Source: Macrococcoides bohemicum
GTDB lineage: Bacteria; Bacillota; Bacilli; Staphylococcales; Staphylococcaceae
Direction of reading: 5' to 3'
Assembly (NCBI RefSeq): GCF_003259675.1
Contig: NZ_PZJG01000001.1
Span: forward strand, 124,001-188,000
Length of the DNA: 64,000 bases
A program made the position numbers and the translations under genes. How positions within the stretch are numbered: position 1 is the stretch's first letter; each line of letters begins with the position of its first letter. Of the stretch, positions 1-6,820 are shown in pieces. Under the pieces are notes generated by a model. That model saw nothing but the letters and a program-made list of their open reading frames with translations, made no database searches and had not been told where the DNA came from.

Positions 1-1
1 T

Positions 2-358
2 ACGAAAGGTTTAACAGCCATACAATGGGCGATTACTTTATTGCTTGGCGGAGCTTTTTATTTCGCATTTGCAAAATATCTTGAAAGTATTAAATCAGGG
101 CAACCATTTCTTGATGCATTAAATGTCAGTTTAAATTTAACAGGTCAAGTATTGATGTCACTTCGATTTAAAGAGCAATGGTTCTTCTGGATTGTTGTTA
201 ATATCGTATCTATCACGCTATGGGTTAGAAAAATGATGCATACTGGTGCTATTGATGCGACAGGTGTTACAATGGTAGTGATGTGGATTGGATTCTTAAT
301 CAACAGTGTCTATGGATACTACTACTGGAAGAAACTTCAGATTGAAACACAACAATAA
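2..358 (+). CDS. pnuC: PnuC-type nicotinamide mononucleotide/riboside transporter, C-terminal part (5' end outside window)
   Basis: The reading frame is open from base 2 to a TAA at 356-358, so only the last ~118 residues are present. Hydrophobic segments alternate with the PnuC-type stretch RFKEQWFFWIVVNIVSI, and the protein ends in a short charged tail. PnuC proteins move nicotinamide riboside or NMN across the membrane for NAD salvage. An in-frame TTG at 41 is internal to the family match and is not a plausible start. A hairpin terminator follows 7 bases after the stop. Assignment to the family is firm; the exact substrate is inferred from the family. Confidence 0.85.
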   Translation, partial: TKGLTAIQWAITLLLGGAFYFAFAKYLESIKSGQPFLDALNVSLNLTGQVLMSLRFKEQWFFWIVVNIVSITLWVRKMMHTGAIDATGVTMVVMWIGFLINSVYGYYYWKKLQIETQQ

Positions 359-364
359 TTTTTT

Positions 365-397
365 AATCTCTCTTATATTTATAAGAGAGATTTCTTT
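365..397 (+). terminator. Rho-independent terminator of pnuC
   Basis: Inverted repeat AATCTCTCTTATA (365-377) with TATAAGAGAGATT (380-392), followed by TCTTT. It lies directly after the pnuC stop. Confidence 0.8.
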
Positions 398-436
398 ATG
401 TATGATTTATAATTGAGAAAAAAGAGGGAGAAACAG

Positions 437-571
437 ATGAAATTACAAAGTGTGATGCTTTATGCTAAAGATCAGGCGCAGGCGGTTAAGTTCTGGACCG
501 AAGTGATGCAGTTTGAAATCAACTTCTCAGATTTTGAAGGTAACTATTTTGCATTAACACAAAAGCATTAA
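437..571 (+). pseudogene. Truncated VOC (glyoxalase/bleomycin-resistance-like) protein, 44 codons
   Basis: ATG at 437 follows a good ribosome binding site (GAGGGAG, 424-430), and a TAA lies at 569-571. The 44 residues begin MKLQSVMLYAKDQAQAVKFW and continue into a first beta-alpha-beta unit typical of the VOC superfamily (glyoxalase I/dioxygenase fold). VOC proteins normally have about 120 residues with two such modules, so roughly two thirds are missing. A terminator hairpin begins four bases after the stop, so the 3' part was apparently removed by deletion rather than by a point mutation. Metal ligands of a complete VOC enzyme cannot be present. It may still be transcribed and translated; function is doubtful. 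Confidence 0.7.
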
Positions 572-574
572 ATG

Positions 575-600
575 AAAAGACTCAGTTGAGTCTTTTTATT
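575..600 (+). terminator. Terminator after the VOC remnant
   Basis: AAAGACTC (576-583), loop AGTT, GAGTCTTT (588-595), then T-rich sequence. It sits just upstream of the nitroreductase gene. Confidence 0.8.
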
Positions 601-648
601 TTGATTTTATATATAGGTGTTGTATATATAATGTTAGAGGTGACAATG

Positions 649-1311
649 ATGGAAAAATCAATAATCAAGGAAGAAATATTAAAAGCACATCATTTTAGAC
701 ATGCTACAAGACAATATAATGAAGTGAAAATTCCTAAAGAGGATATGGATTTTATTCTGGATGTGGCAAGACTTAGCCCATCTTCAGTGGGATTAGAGCC
801 GTGGAGATTTGTTGTATTGGAGAATGAAGAAATAAAGAATAAGATTAGCGATGTAGCCTGGGGTGCAAAGAAACAACTGGCGACCGCAAGTCATTTCGTA
901 TTAATCTTAGCACGAAAGGATGTACGTTATGATTCGGATTATTTTATTGAGCATTTTAAACAACGTCAACCGGATGAAGATAAATTAAAGCGTATGCTAT
1001 CGATTTATAAAGAATTTCAGACGGAACATATTGAAGTGGTAGATTCAGAGCGTGCACTATTTGACTGGTCAAGTAAACAGACATATATTGCGCTTGGGAA
1101 CATGATGACTGCTGCAGCACAAATCGGTATCGATTCATGTCCGATAGAAGGATTTGATTATCATAAGGTAAATGCTATTTTAGTAGAAGCGGGTATCATT
1201 GATGATCAGCATGAAAGTATTTCTGTTATGGTTTCGTTTGGTTATCGAAAGTTTGACCCCCGACAGGAAAAATCTAGAAAGTCTGTTGACGAAGTAATTA
1301 CGTGGTTCTAA
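649..1311 (+). CDS. Nitroreductase-family NAD(P)H-dependent oxidoreductase
   Basis: About 220 residues. The N-terminal HHFRHATRQYNE and the LSPSSVGLEPWRFVV block are the usual FMN-binding signature of the nitroreductase family, and the C-terminal half has the family SFGYR motif. Such enzymes reduce nitro-compounds, quinones or flavins as FMN homodimers in the cytosol. The frame is open from 586, but the ribosome binding site AGAGGTG (635-641) places the start at ATG 649, or at the adjacent ATG 646. It stands alone between two terminator-bounded units. The physiological substrate cannot be read from sequence. Confidence 0.88.
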   Translation: MEKSIIKEEILKAHHFRHATRQYNEVKIPKEDMDFILDVARLSPSSVGLEPWRFVVLENEEIKNKISDVAWGAKKQLATASHFVLILARKDVRYDSDYFIEHFKQRQPDEDKLKRMLSIYKEFQTEHIEVVDSERALFDWSSKQTYIALGNMMTAAAQIGIDSCPIEGFDYHKVNAILVEAGIIDDQHESISVMVSFGYRKFDPRQEKSRKSVDEVITWF

Positions 1312-1379
1312 AACAACGTAACAAGCCGTTTGTAAATTCTTTGTAAATGTATTCAAGCAATCTTTAAATAATCTTAATA

Positions 1380-1406
1380 TTGAAAGCACCTTTTCAGTGA
1401 TAGAAT
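1380..1406 (+). promoter_or_regulatory. Promoter of the 110-residue membrane protein
   Basis: TTGAAA (1380-1385), 15-base spacer, TAGAAT (1401-1406) preceded by TGA, giving an extended -10. The ATG of the next gene is 42 bases downstream. The short spacer lowers confidence. Confidence 0.5.
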
Positions 1407-1447
1407 AAAAAGTGAATTATAAAGTATATCAATGAAGAGGTGTCTAT

Positions 1448-1780
1448 ATGTTTAAAGATATGGCGTATTATATTTTCGGTGGATTAGATCCATTTTTCCA
1501 ATTATTCGTTTTTGAACCGATTGTTATTACAATTATCGCTGTAATTGTTGCAATGGTAACGAAAAAAGCGTGGTTAATGGGAATTGTAATTATTTTATTA
1601 AACTTAGTCGATAGTGCAATTGATGCAAACTTTGCTTTTGCTGCTGAAGGTATGGGTGCTGTAATTAGTCATACATTCACATATTTCTTTGCTAATTTCT
1701 TCTCAATGTTCTATGAGTTCGTATTTAGTTATATCATCGCTGGATTACCATTCATGCATAAAAAATTTGGAATTGCATAA
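1448..1780 (+). CDS. Small integral membrane protein of unknown function
   Basis: The 110 residues hold three to four hydrophobic segments (about 13-40, 43-60, 68-88 and 90-104), with few charges apart from the MVTKKAW and MHKKF loops, so it should be an inner-membrane protein. The ribosome binding site GAAGAGGTG precedes ATG 1448. I do not recognise a named family with confidence; small Bacillus membrane proteins of the DUF2651 type look loosely similar. It is monocistronic, with its own promoter and a bidirectional terminator shared with the convergent hexapeptide gene. Function is unknown. Confidence 0.75.
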   Translation: MFKDMAYYIFGGLDPFFQLFVFEPIVITIIAVIVAMVTKKAWLMGIVIILLNLVDSAIDANFAFAAEGMGAVISHTFTYFFANFFSMFYEFVFSYIIAGLPFMHKKFGIA

Positions 1781-1784
1781 ACAA

Positions 1785-1818
1785 TAAAAAGGTGAAGCCA
1801 TCAAGCTTCACCTTTTTA
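1785..1818. terminator. Bidirectional terminator
   Basis: AAAAAGGTGAAGC pairs with GCTTCACCTTTTT around a CATCAA loop (GGTGAAGC 1791-1798, GCTTCACC 1805-1812), with A and T tracts on either side. It overlaps the last codons of the convergent gene at 1816-2340. Confidence 0.85.
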
Positions 1819-2340
1819 TTGTTTATGAGTTTCATGCATCGCTTTATATACTTTTGCTTTATCAGCATACTCCTGCTGGATGCGTGCCATATCTTGTTTA
1901 TCTTCTTCTGTTAAAGCTCTTACTACTTTTGCTGGTCTGCCCATAGCTAGCATACCTGGTGGAATCTTTTTACCTTGAGTGAGCAATGAACCTGCTCCTA
2001 AAAATGCACCCTCACCAATTTCTGCTCCATCGAGTACTGTAGAATCCATTCCTACTAATGCACCTGTGCGAATAATACTTGAATGTAGCGTGACGCGATG
2101 TCCGACTGTTACATTATCTTCGATGATAAGCGGTGCATCCGGTGATTGATGGAGACAGCATAAATCCTGTACATTTGAATGTTCTCCAATAATGACTGGA
2201 CTGACATCTCCTCGAATAACTGTACCGTACCAGATTGAGGCATCTTTTGCGATTTTTACATCGCCAGTTATCACTGCATTCGGTGCGATAAACGCACTGT
2301 CATCAATTTCAGGATACTTACCATCATATTCATATAACAT
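1816..2340 (-). CDS. Left-handed beta-helix hexapeptide protein, gamma-carbonic-anhydrase family (YtoA/YrdA/PaaY-like)
   Basis: About 174 residues made of hexapeptide repeats ([LIV]-G-x4), for example NAVITGDVKI, EDNVTVGHRVTLH and VGMDSTVLDGAEIGEG, ending in the family motif GRPAKVVR. Conserved histidines in HSNVQDLCCLHQ and VGHRVTLH are in the positions used as metal ligands in gamma-class carbonic anhydrases. Whether this protein is catalytic is not known for most bacterial members. The frame is open to 2358, but AAAGGTGG lies within that extension, so ATG 2340 is the start. It is transcribed divergently from the hydrolase-rot unit. Confidence 0.85.
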   Translation of the reverse strand: MLYEYDGKYPEIDDSAFIAPNAVITGDVKIAKDASIWYGTVIRGDVSPVIIGEHSNVQDLCCLHQSPDAPLIIEDNVTVGHRVTLHSSIIRTGALVGMDSTVLDGAEIGEGAFLGAGSLLTQGKKIPPGMLAMGRPAKVVRALTEEDKQDMARIQQEYADKAKVYKAMHETHKQ

Positions 2341-2426
2341 ATTGTAACCACCTTTCATAAGTTTTGATATAATAATAATAATATCATTAAAAAGGCGGAT
2401 AAAGAAATTATTAAAGGAGTATCATT

Positions 2427-3248
2427 ATGTGGAAATGGGAAACTGAAAAGGCACCAAAAGGAATAGTTGTAATTGTACATAATATATTAGAGCATCATGG
2501 TAGATATGCATGGTTTATCACACATTTAAGACGTGATGGCTATCATGTAATTATGGGAGATTTACCTGGACAAGGACAAACTTCCCGTGTAAATAGAGGA
2601 CATATCGAAAATTTCGATGAATATCGTGAGAAAGTATTGGAATGGATTGAGGTTGCTGAAGAATATCATCTTCCGGTATTTTTATTAGGTGTTGGATTAG
2701 GTGGCTTAATCGCTGTCAATTTACTTGAAAAGGTAAATATAAAACTAGAAGCTGTGATGCTTATTTCACCTTTATTTGGATTTCAGAACACAGTTACTAC
2801 ACGTAAAAATTTCCTCGCATCAAGTTTAAGTTCTATCTCAAAGGATGCGAAGTTTGATATGAATATTCCTTTAGAAGATTTCTCGCGTGATAAAGAAATT
2901 ATCGCTGAAATGAAAAGTGATCCTTTGATGCTCCAAAAAGTAAGTTTTAATTGGTACAAGTCAATTATTGAAAGCATGAAGGAAACGATGGAGAATATTC
3001 ATAAAATCAATGATATCCCGGTACTAATAATGTATTCAGAACAAGACCGTATTGCAGATGTCGATCAGATCAAATTATTTTCACAGGAAATTAAGTCTTC
3101 TGAAATATATATTAAAAACTGGCGTACGTTGTTTCATGAACTTCACAATGAGCCTGAAAAGGACAATGTTTTATACTATATCGAATCATTTATGAACAAT
3201 AGAATGAATTATATTGGATTGATTACAGAGGAAGTGGGTATAGAATAA
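2427..3248 (+). CDS. Alpha/beta-hydrolase-fold protein (lysophospholipase/S33-like) lacking the catalytic serine
   Basis: 273 residues with a Hydrolase_4/lysophospholipase layout: VIVHNILEHHGRY near the N-terminus and MGDLPGQGQTSR around 43-54. The nucleophile elbow reads GVGLGG (88-93) where active members have GHSMGG, so the nucleophile (residue 90) is Gly, not Ser. The acid D207 (SEQDRIAD) and base H237 (LFHELHNE) are retained. Hydrolysis by the usual Ser-Asp-His mechanism is therefore not expected. From memory, staphylococcal orthologues share this GVGLGG elbow; I could not check. rot follows 29 bases downstream, probably in one transcript. A binding or scaffold role is possible. Confidence 0.85.
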   Translation: MWKWETEKAPKGIVVIVHNILEHHGRYAWFITHLRRDGYHVIMGDLPGQGQTSRVNRGHIENFDEYREKVLEWIEVAEEYHLPVFLLGVGLGGLIAVNLLEKVNIKLEAVMLISPLFGFQNTVTTRKNFLASSLSSISKDAKFDMNIPLEDFSRDKEIIAEMKSDPLMLQKVSFNWYKSIIESMKETMENIHKINDIPVLIMYSEQDRIADVDQIKLFSQEIKSSEIYIKNWRTLFHELHNEPEKDNVLYYIESFMNNRMNYIGLITEEVGIE

Positions 3249-3277
3249 GATATTGCAAATTTAGAGGGTGAGAATGA

Positions 3278-3685
3278 ATGTCAAAAGATAAACATGAAGT
3301 CAGTGATATGGTTCTATTGAATGACTTACAGAAAGAAATAGATGAAATTTTTGAAATGATATCTTCAGAATTTAACTTAACGAAAGAAGAATATATTGTA
3401 ATGGTAGCGCTTTGGGATAAAGGACCGATGCCGATGAAAGAATTAGATAAATTTTTAGATATTAAGCCATATAAAAGAACGCGTTTCTACAATAATTTAG
3501 TAGCAAATGGCTGGATTAAGAAAGTTCGTCCGGCAGATGATGAACGTACTGTTATGATTTATTACAATGAGGATCGTTTACCTGAAAAAGAAAAGATAGT
3601 AGATGCAGCTTGTTCTTGTTTAAAAGGTAAAAAAGATAAGTTGAAGCGTCAATTTGATGATATACTTGAAATTTGTGGTTTATAA
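3278..3685 (+). CDS. rot: Rot-like SarA-family winged-helix transcriptional regulator
   Basis: 135 residues, one SarA/MarR-type winged helix. The recognition-helix region IKPYKRTRFYNNLVANGWI (62-80) and the wing with DERT (88-91) are close to S. aureus Rot (repressor of toxins) and carry the SarA-family DER signature. Rot controls exoprotein and surface-protein genes in S. aureus and is translationally targeted by RNAIII there. The position after the hydrolase gene also agrees with the S. aureus gene order as I recall it. GAGGGTGAGA precedes ATG 3278. Targets in this organism are unknown. Confidence 0.82.
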   Translation: MSKDKHEVSDMVLLNDLQKEIDEIFEMISSEFNLTKEEYIVMVALWDKGPMPMKELDKFLDIKPYKRTRFYNNLVANGWIKKVRPADDERTVMIYYNEDRLPEKEKIVDAACSCLKGKKDKLKRQFDDILEICGL

Positions 3686-3686
3686 C

Positions 3687-3731
3687 AAAAAAAGCAAGTG
3701 GTTGTTCAAAAACAACCACTTGCTTTTTTTA
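3687..3731. terminator. Strong bidirectional terminator between rot and mnmM
   Basis: GCAAGTGGTTGTT, loop CAAA, AACAACCACTTGC, flanked by seven A and seven T. It serves both convergent units. Confidence 0.9.
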
Positions 3732-4280
3732 TCTTTTTTCAATCCCTACGACAAATGGTGGATTATTCTTCTGGTTAATAAATTCATATTTAAAGATATG
3801 TGCCTTATTTTGATCTATTTGTTTAAGATATTCTAAGACAGCATCTTTTTCAACCTGCCCTTCAGGATGTCCTGGATAGATGACGAGTATGATGATGCCT
3901 CCAACTTCAAGTAATGAAAATATATTGTCGATGGCCAGAATCGTTGTCTTTGGTATCGTTACAATGCTTTTATCGCCTTTTGGTAAATAACCAAGATTAA
4001 AAATAGCAAGTTTTACAGTTTGGTTTAACACATCCAGCACATTTTCATGACCTGTCTGATGATAACTGATATTATGGTAACCTATAGTTTTTTCTTTAGC
4101 ATTGTTAATTGCCTGTGACTGAATATCGAATGCGTGTATATGACCTGTATTATTCAAAAGTTGTGCTAAAAATAAAGTATCATTTCCATTGCCACACGTT
4201 GCATCGATAACGATATCGCCTGATTCAATATAATTTGTTATAAGTGCACGTGCAAAGGGGAGTATACCTAAAGCTTTCAT
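3729..4280 (-). CDS. mnmM: tRNA 5-aminomethyl-2-thiouridine methyltransferase MnmM (YtqB)
   Basis: 183 residues with a class I SAM-methyltransferase fold: motif I DATCGNGND (26-34), motif II-like HAFDIQSQAI, and the family NLGYLPKGDKS segment around 115-126. YtqB/MnmM completes mnm5s2U at wobble position 34 of certain tRNAs in Gram-positive bacteria by methylating nm5s2U. The ATG follows the stop of the upstream radical-SAM gene without a gap (TAAATG), implying one transcript and translational coupling. The C-terminal NNPPFVVGIEKR is typical of the family. Confidence 0.88.
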   Translation of the reverse strand: MKALGILPFARALITNYIESGDIVIDATCGNGNDTLFLAQLLNNTGHIHAFDIQSQAINNAKEKTIGYHNISYHQTGHENVLDVLNQTVKLAIFNLGYLPKGDKSIVTIPKTTILAIDNIFSLLEVGGIIILVIYPGHPEGQVEKDAVLEYLKQIDQNKAHIFKYEFINQKNNPPFVVGIEKR

Positions 4281-5228
4281 TTATACTGTTTCCTTCTTAT
4301 AAAGTTTACCTTGATAGCTATTACGATTTTTGAGTTCAGCATCAATACCGTTTAATACTTCCCATTTATTGACACTCCACATCGGTCCAATCATTAAGTC
4401 AATTGGTCCGTCACCTGTGATACGATGTATGATCATCTCTTCCGGTAAAACTTCTAACTGATCGGCAACGAGCTTCACATAATCTTCCTGACTCATAAAT
4501 TCGACCATACCCTTTTCGTATTGTTTTACCATTGGTGTGCCTTTTAATAGATGAAGTAAATGAATCTTAATGCCTTGTACATCCATTTGTGCAACAGTAT
4601 GCGCGGTTTCCATCATCATGTCGTAATCTTCTAACGGTAATCCGTTAATAATATGCGTACAAATATTAATATTATGTTTACGCAGTTTCGCAACACCATC
4701 ATAATAGCACTGCATATCATGTGCACGATTGATGATGTTAGAAGTTTTTTCATGAACGGTTTGTAGTCCAAGTTCAACCCAGAGGTATGTTCTTTTATTT
4801 AATTCTGCTAAATATTCAACGACGTCATCTGGCAGACAGTCAGGACGTGTTGCAATAGATAATCCGACAACGCCAGGTTGAGCTAATGCGGCTTCATATT
4901 TTTCTTTTAGTACTTCGAGTGGTGCATGTGTATTCGTATAAGCCTGAAAATAGGCGATATATTTACCGTCATGCCATTTTTCGTGCATTTTATTTTTTAT
5001 TTTTTCGAACTGGACAGGGATAGGGTCTACACGTTCACCTGCAAAGTCACCGCTTCCCGCAGCAGAACAGAACGTACAACCGCCAAACGCTACAGTGCCG
5101 TCTCGGTTGGGGCAATCGAATCCACCTTCTAAAGCGACTTTAAATATTTTTGTACCGAATTTTTGTCTTAAATGATAATTCCATGTATGATAAAGTTTTG
5201 AATCTAATGTATATTTAAATTGTGTCAT
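4281..5228 (-). CDS. ytqA: YtqA radical-SAM protein (TIGR01212 family; proposed MnmL)
   Basis: 315 residues. The radical-SAM iron-sulfur ligands appear with the wide spacing of this family: C39, C51 and C54 in FDCPNRDG and GGCTFC. GLSIATRPDCLPDD and WVELGLQTVHE are further barrel motifs. YtqA has been proposed (MnmL) to act in the Gram-positive route from cmnm5 to nm5 uridine, directly before MnmM; that role is from literature memory, not from sequence. It is the first gene of a two-gene operon with mnmM. Confidence 0.85.
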   Translation of the reverse strand: MTQFKYTLDSKLYHTWNYHLRQKFGTKIFKVALEGGFDCPNRDGTVAFGGCTFCSAAGSGDFAGERVDPIPVQFEKIKNKMHEKWHDGKYIAYFQAYTNTHAPLEVLKEKYEAALAQPGVVGLSIATRPDCLPDDVVEYLAELNKRTYLWVELGLQTVHEKTSNIINRAHDMQCYYDGVAKLRKHNINICTHIINGLPLEDYDMMMETAHTVAQMDVQGIKIHLLHLLKGTPMVKQYEKGMVEFMSQEDYVKLVADQLEVLPEEMIIHRITGDGPIDLMIGPMWSVNKWEVLNGIDAELKNRNSYQGKLYKKETV

Positions 5229-5314
5229 TATGTCTCCTTCTTTCTTAACATATGGATTTTAACATATAATAGAGAAAATCGGAAAAAATAATTTTAAGAA
5301 AGGTAGATGATTCT

Positions 5315-6484
5315 ATGAAAATGCCAAAACTCGTATGGCTACTTGTCATCGGAATGGCAGTAAACGTAACAGGTGCCAGTTTAGTGTGGCCGCTTAATAC
5401 CATCTATTTACATAATGAACTTGGGAAAAGTTTAAGTTTAGCAGGATTAGTATTAATGCTTAATTCAGGTGCTTCTGTGCTTGGCAACTTGTTAGGTGGG
5501 TCAATGTTCGATAAATACGGTGGATACCGTTCGATACTTATTGGTATCGTTATTTCCATGCTTAGTTTAATCGGTATTTTATTCTTACATGGGTGGCCAT
5601 GGTATGCCGTGTGGCTCGTCATTTTAGGTTTTGGGTCAGGTATCGTATTTCCTTCTATTTATGCGATGGCTGGTACAGCATGGCCACAAGGAGGACGTAA
5701 AACATTTAATGCCATCTATTTATCCCAAAATATAGGGGTGGCATTAGGGGCAGCACTTGGTGGCTTTATTGCTGAACTAAGCTTCGATTATATTTTTATG
5801 CTAAATCTATTGTTGTATGTCGTATTTTTCTTTATCGCATTCTTTGGGTACCGAACAGCTGGTGTTGTCCAAACGGGTGGTAATGTAATGAAAGATGTCA
5901 GCAATATTAAAGATAAGGATCGCTTTACAGCACTCATACTCATTTGTGTTACATATTGTGTATGCTGGATTGGCTATGTACAATGGCAGTCTACGATTTC
6001 AAGTTATACGCAAGACCTTGGCATATCACTTAAACAATATAGTTTGTTATGGGCCATCAATGGCGTATTAATCATAGCAGGTCAGCCACTGATTAAACCG
6101 GTGATTAATTTTATGAGTGAAAAGATAAAGATGCAGATAGCAACAGGTTTGATTATTTTTATTATTTCATATATCGTAACGAGTTTTGCACAGGATTTCT
6201 CTATGTTTATTATTGGAATGGTTATATTGACAATCGGAGAAATGTTTGTCTGGCCAGCAGTTCCTACCATTGCCAATGATCTGGCACCACAAGGGAGAAC
6301 TGGTGTATATCAAGGGATTGTTAATTCCACAGCAACATTAGGTAGAGCGATAGGACCAGTTTTAGGTGGCGTTATCGTTGATCTTTACAATATGCATATG
6401 ATGTTCTATACGATGATCGGATTTGTCTTAATCGGATTTATATTCCTGTCAATATTCGATAAAAATATAAAACAGACTACATGA
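5315..6484 (+). CDS. Major facilitator superfamily drug/metabolite transporter
   Basis: 389 residues, about twelve hydrophobic helices in two six-helix halves separated by a loop near 190-205 (TGGNVMKDVSNIKDKDR). The MFS motif A equivalent GGSMFDKYGGYRS lies between helices 2 and 3 (about 61-73). The family resembles MdtG/YttB-type exporters. AAGAAAGGTAG precedes ATG 5315. Substrate unknown. It is divergent from ytqA-mnmM and separated from leuS by the T-box leader; no clear terminator follows it. Confidence 0.85.
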   Translation: MKMPKLVWLLVIGMAVNVTGASLVWPLNTIYLHNELGKSLSLAGLVLMLNSGASVLGNLLGGSMFDKYGGYRSILIGIVISMLSLIGILFLHGWPWYAVWLVILGFGSGIVFPSIYAMAGTAWPQGGRKTFNAIYLSQNIGVALGAALGGFIAELSFDYIFMLNLLLYVVFFFIAFFGYRTAGVVQTGGNVMKDVSNIKDKDRFTALILICVTYCVCWIGYVQWQSTISSYTQDLGISLKQYSLLWAINGVLIIAGQPLIKPVINFMSEKIKMQIATGLIIFIISYIVTSFAQDFSMFIIGMVILTIGEMFVWPAVPTIANDLAPQGRTGVYQGIVNSTATLGRAIGPVLGGVIVDLYNMHMMFYTMIGFVLIGFIFLSIFDKNIKQTT

Positions 6485-6576
6485 ACGATGAAGTTTTAAT
6501 TTTACACTAAAAATTTAAAATATTTGCATAATTCAAATTAATTGATTGAGATGTATTTTATTTTTAGTAAAAAGAC

Positions 6577-6605
6577 TTGAAAAAGATTTAAAGCTACTTT
6601 ATAGT
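6577..6605 (+). promoter_or_regulatory. leuS promoter (sigma-A type)
   Basis: TTGAAA (6577-6582), 17-base spacer, TATAGT (6600-6605). The T-box leader begins just downstream, so transcription should start near 6612. Confidence 0.75.
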
Positions 6606-6611
6606 ATATGT

Positions 6612-6800
6612 ATCTAGAGTAGTAATAAGCGAACATTTTTTTAGAAAACCAGTGGTTGATGTGAACTGGTATTTGTTACTTATGAACTTGCTAGTGTTGA
6701 ATTGTATATATAAAGCTGCACTTTAAAGTGAATTGCGGGTGGTACCGCGGTTGTCATAGATGACAGTCGTCCCTTTTATTGAGGGATGACTGTCTTTTTT
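6612..6800 (+). promoter_or_regulatory. T-box riboswitch controlling leuS (Leu specifier)
   Basis: About 190-nt leader. The specifier region reads GAA-CTT, with the Leu codon CTT at 6687-6689. The antiterminator T-box core GGGTGGTACCGCGG is at 6737-6750. The terminator pairs GACAGTCGTCCCT with AGGGATGACTGTC and ends in six T (6762-6800). Uncharged leucyl-tRNA should stabilise the antiterminator and permit leuS expression. This leader and the upstream promoter fill the 336-base gap before leuS; bases 6485-6576 hold AT-rich sequence with nothing recognised. Confidence 0.95.
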
Positions 6801-6820
6801 AATTAAAAGGAGGAATAAGT

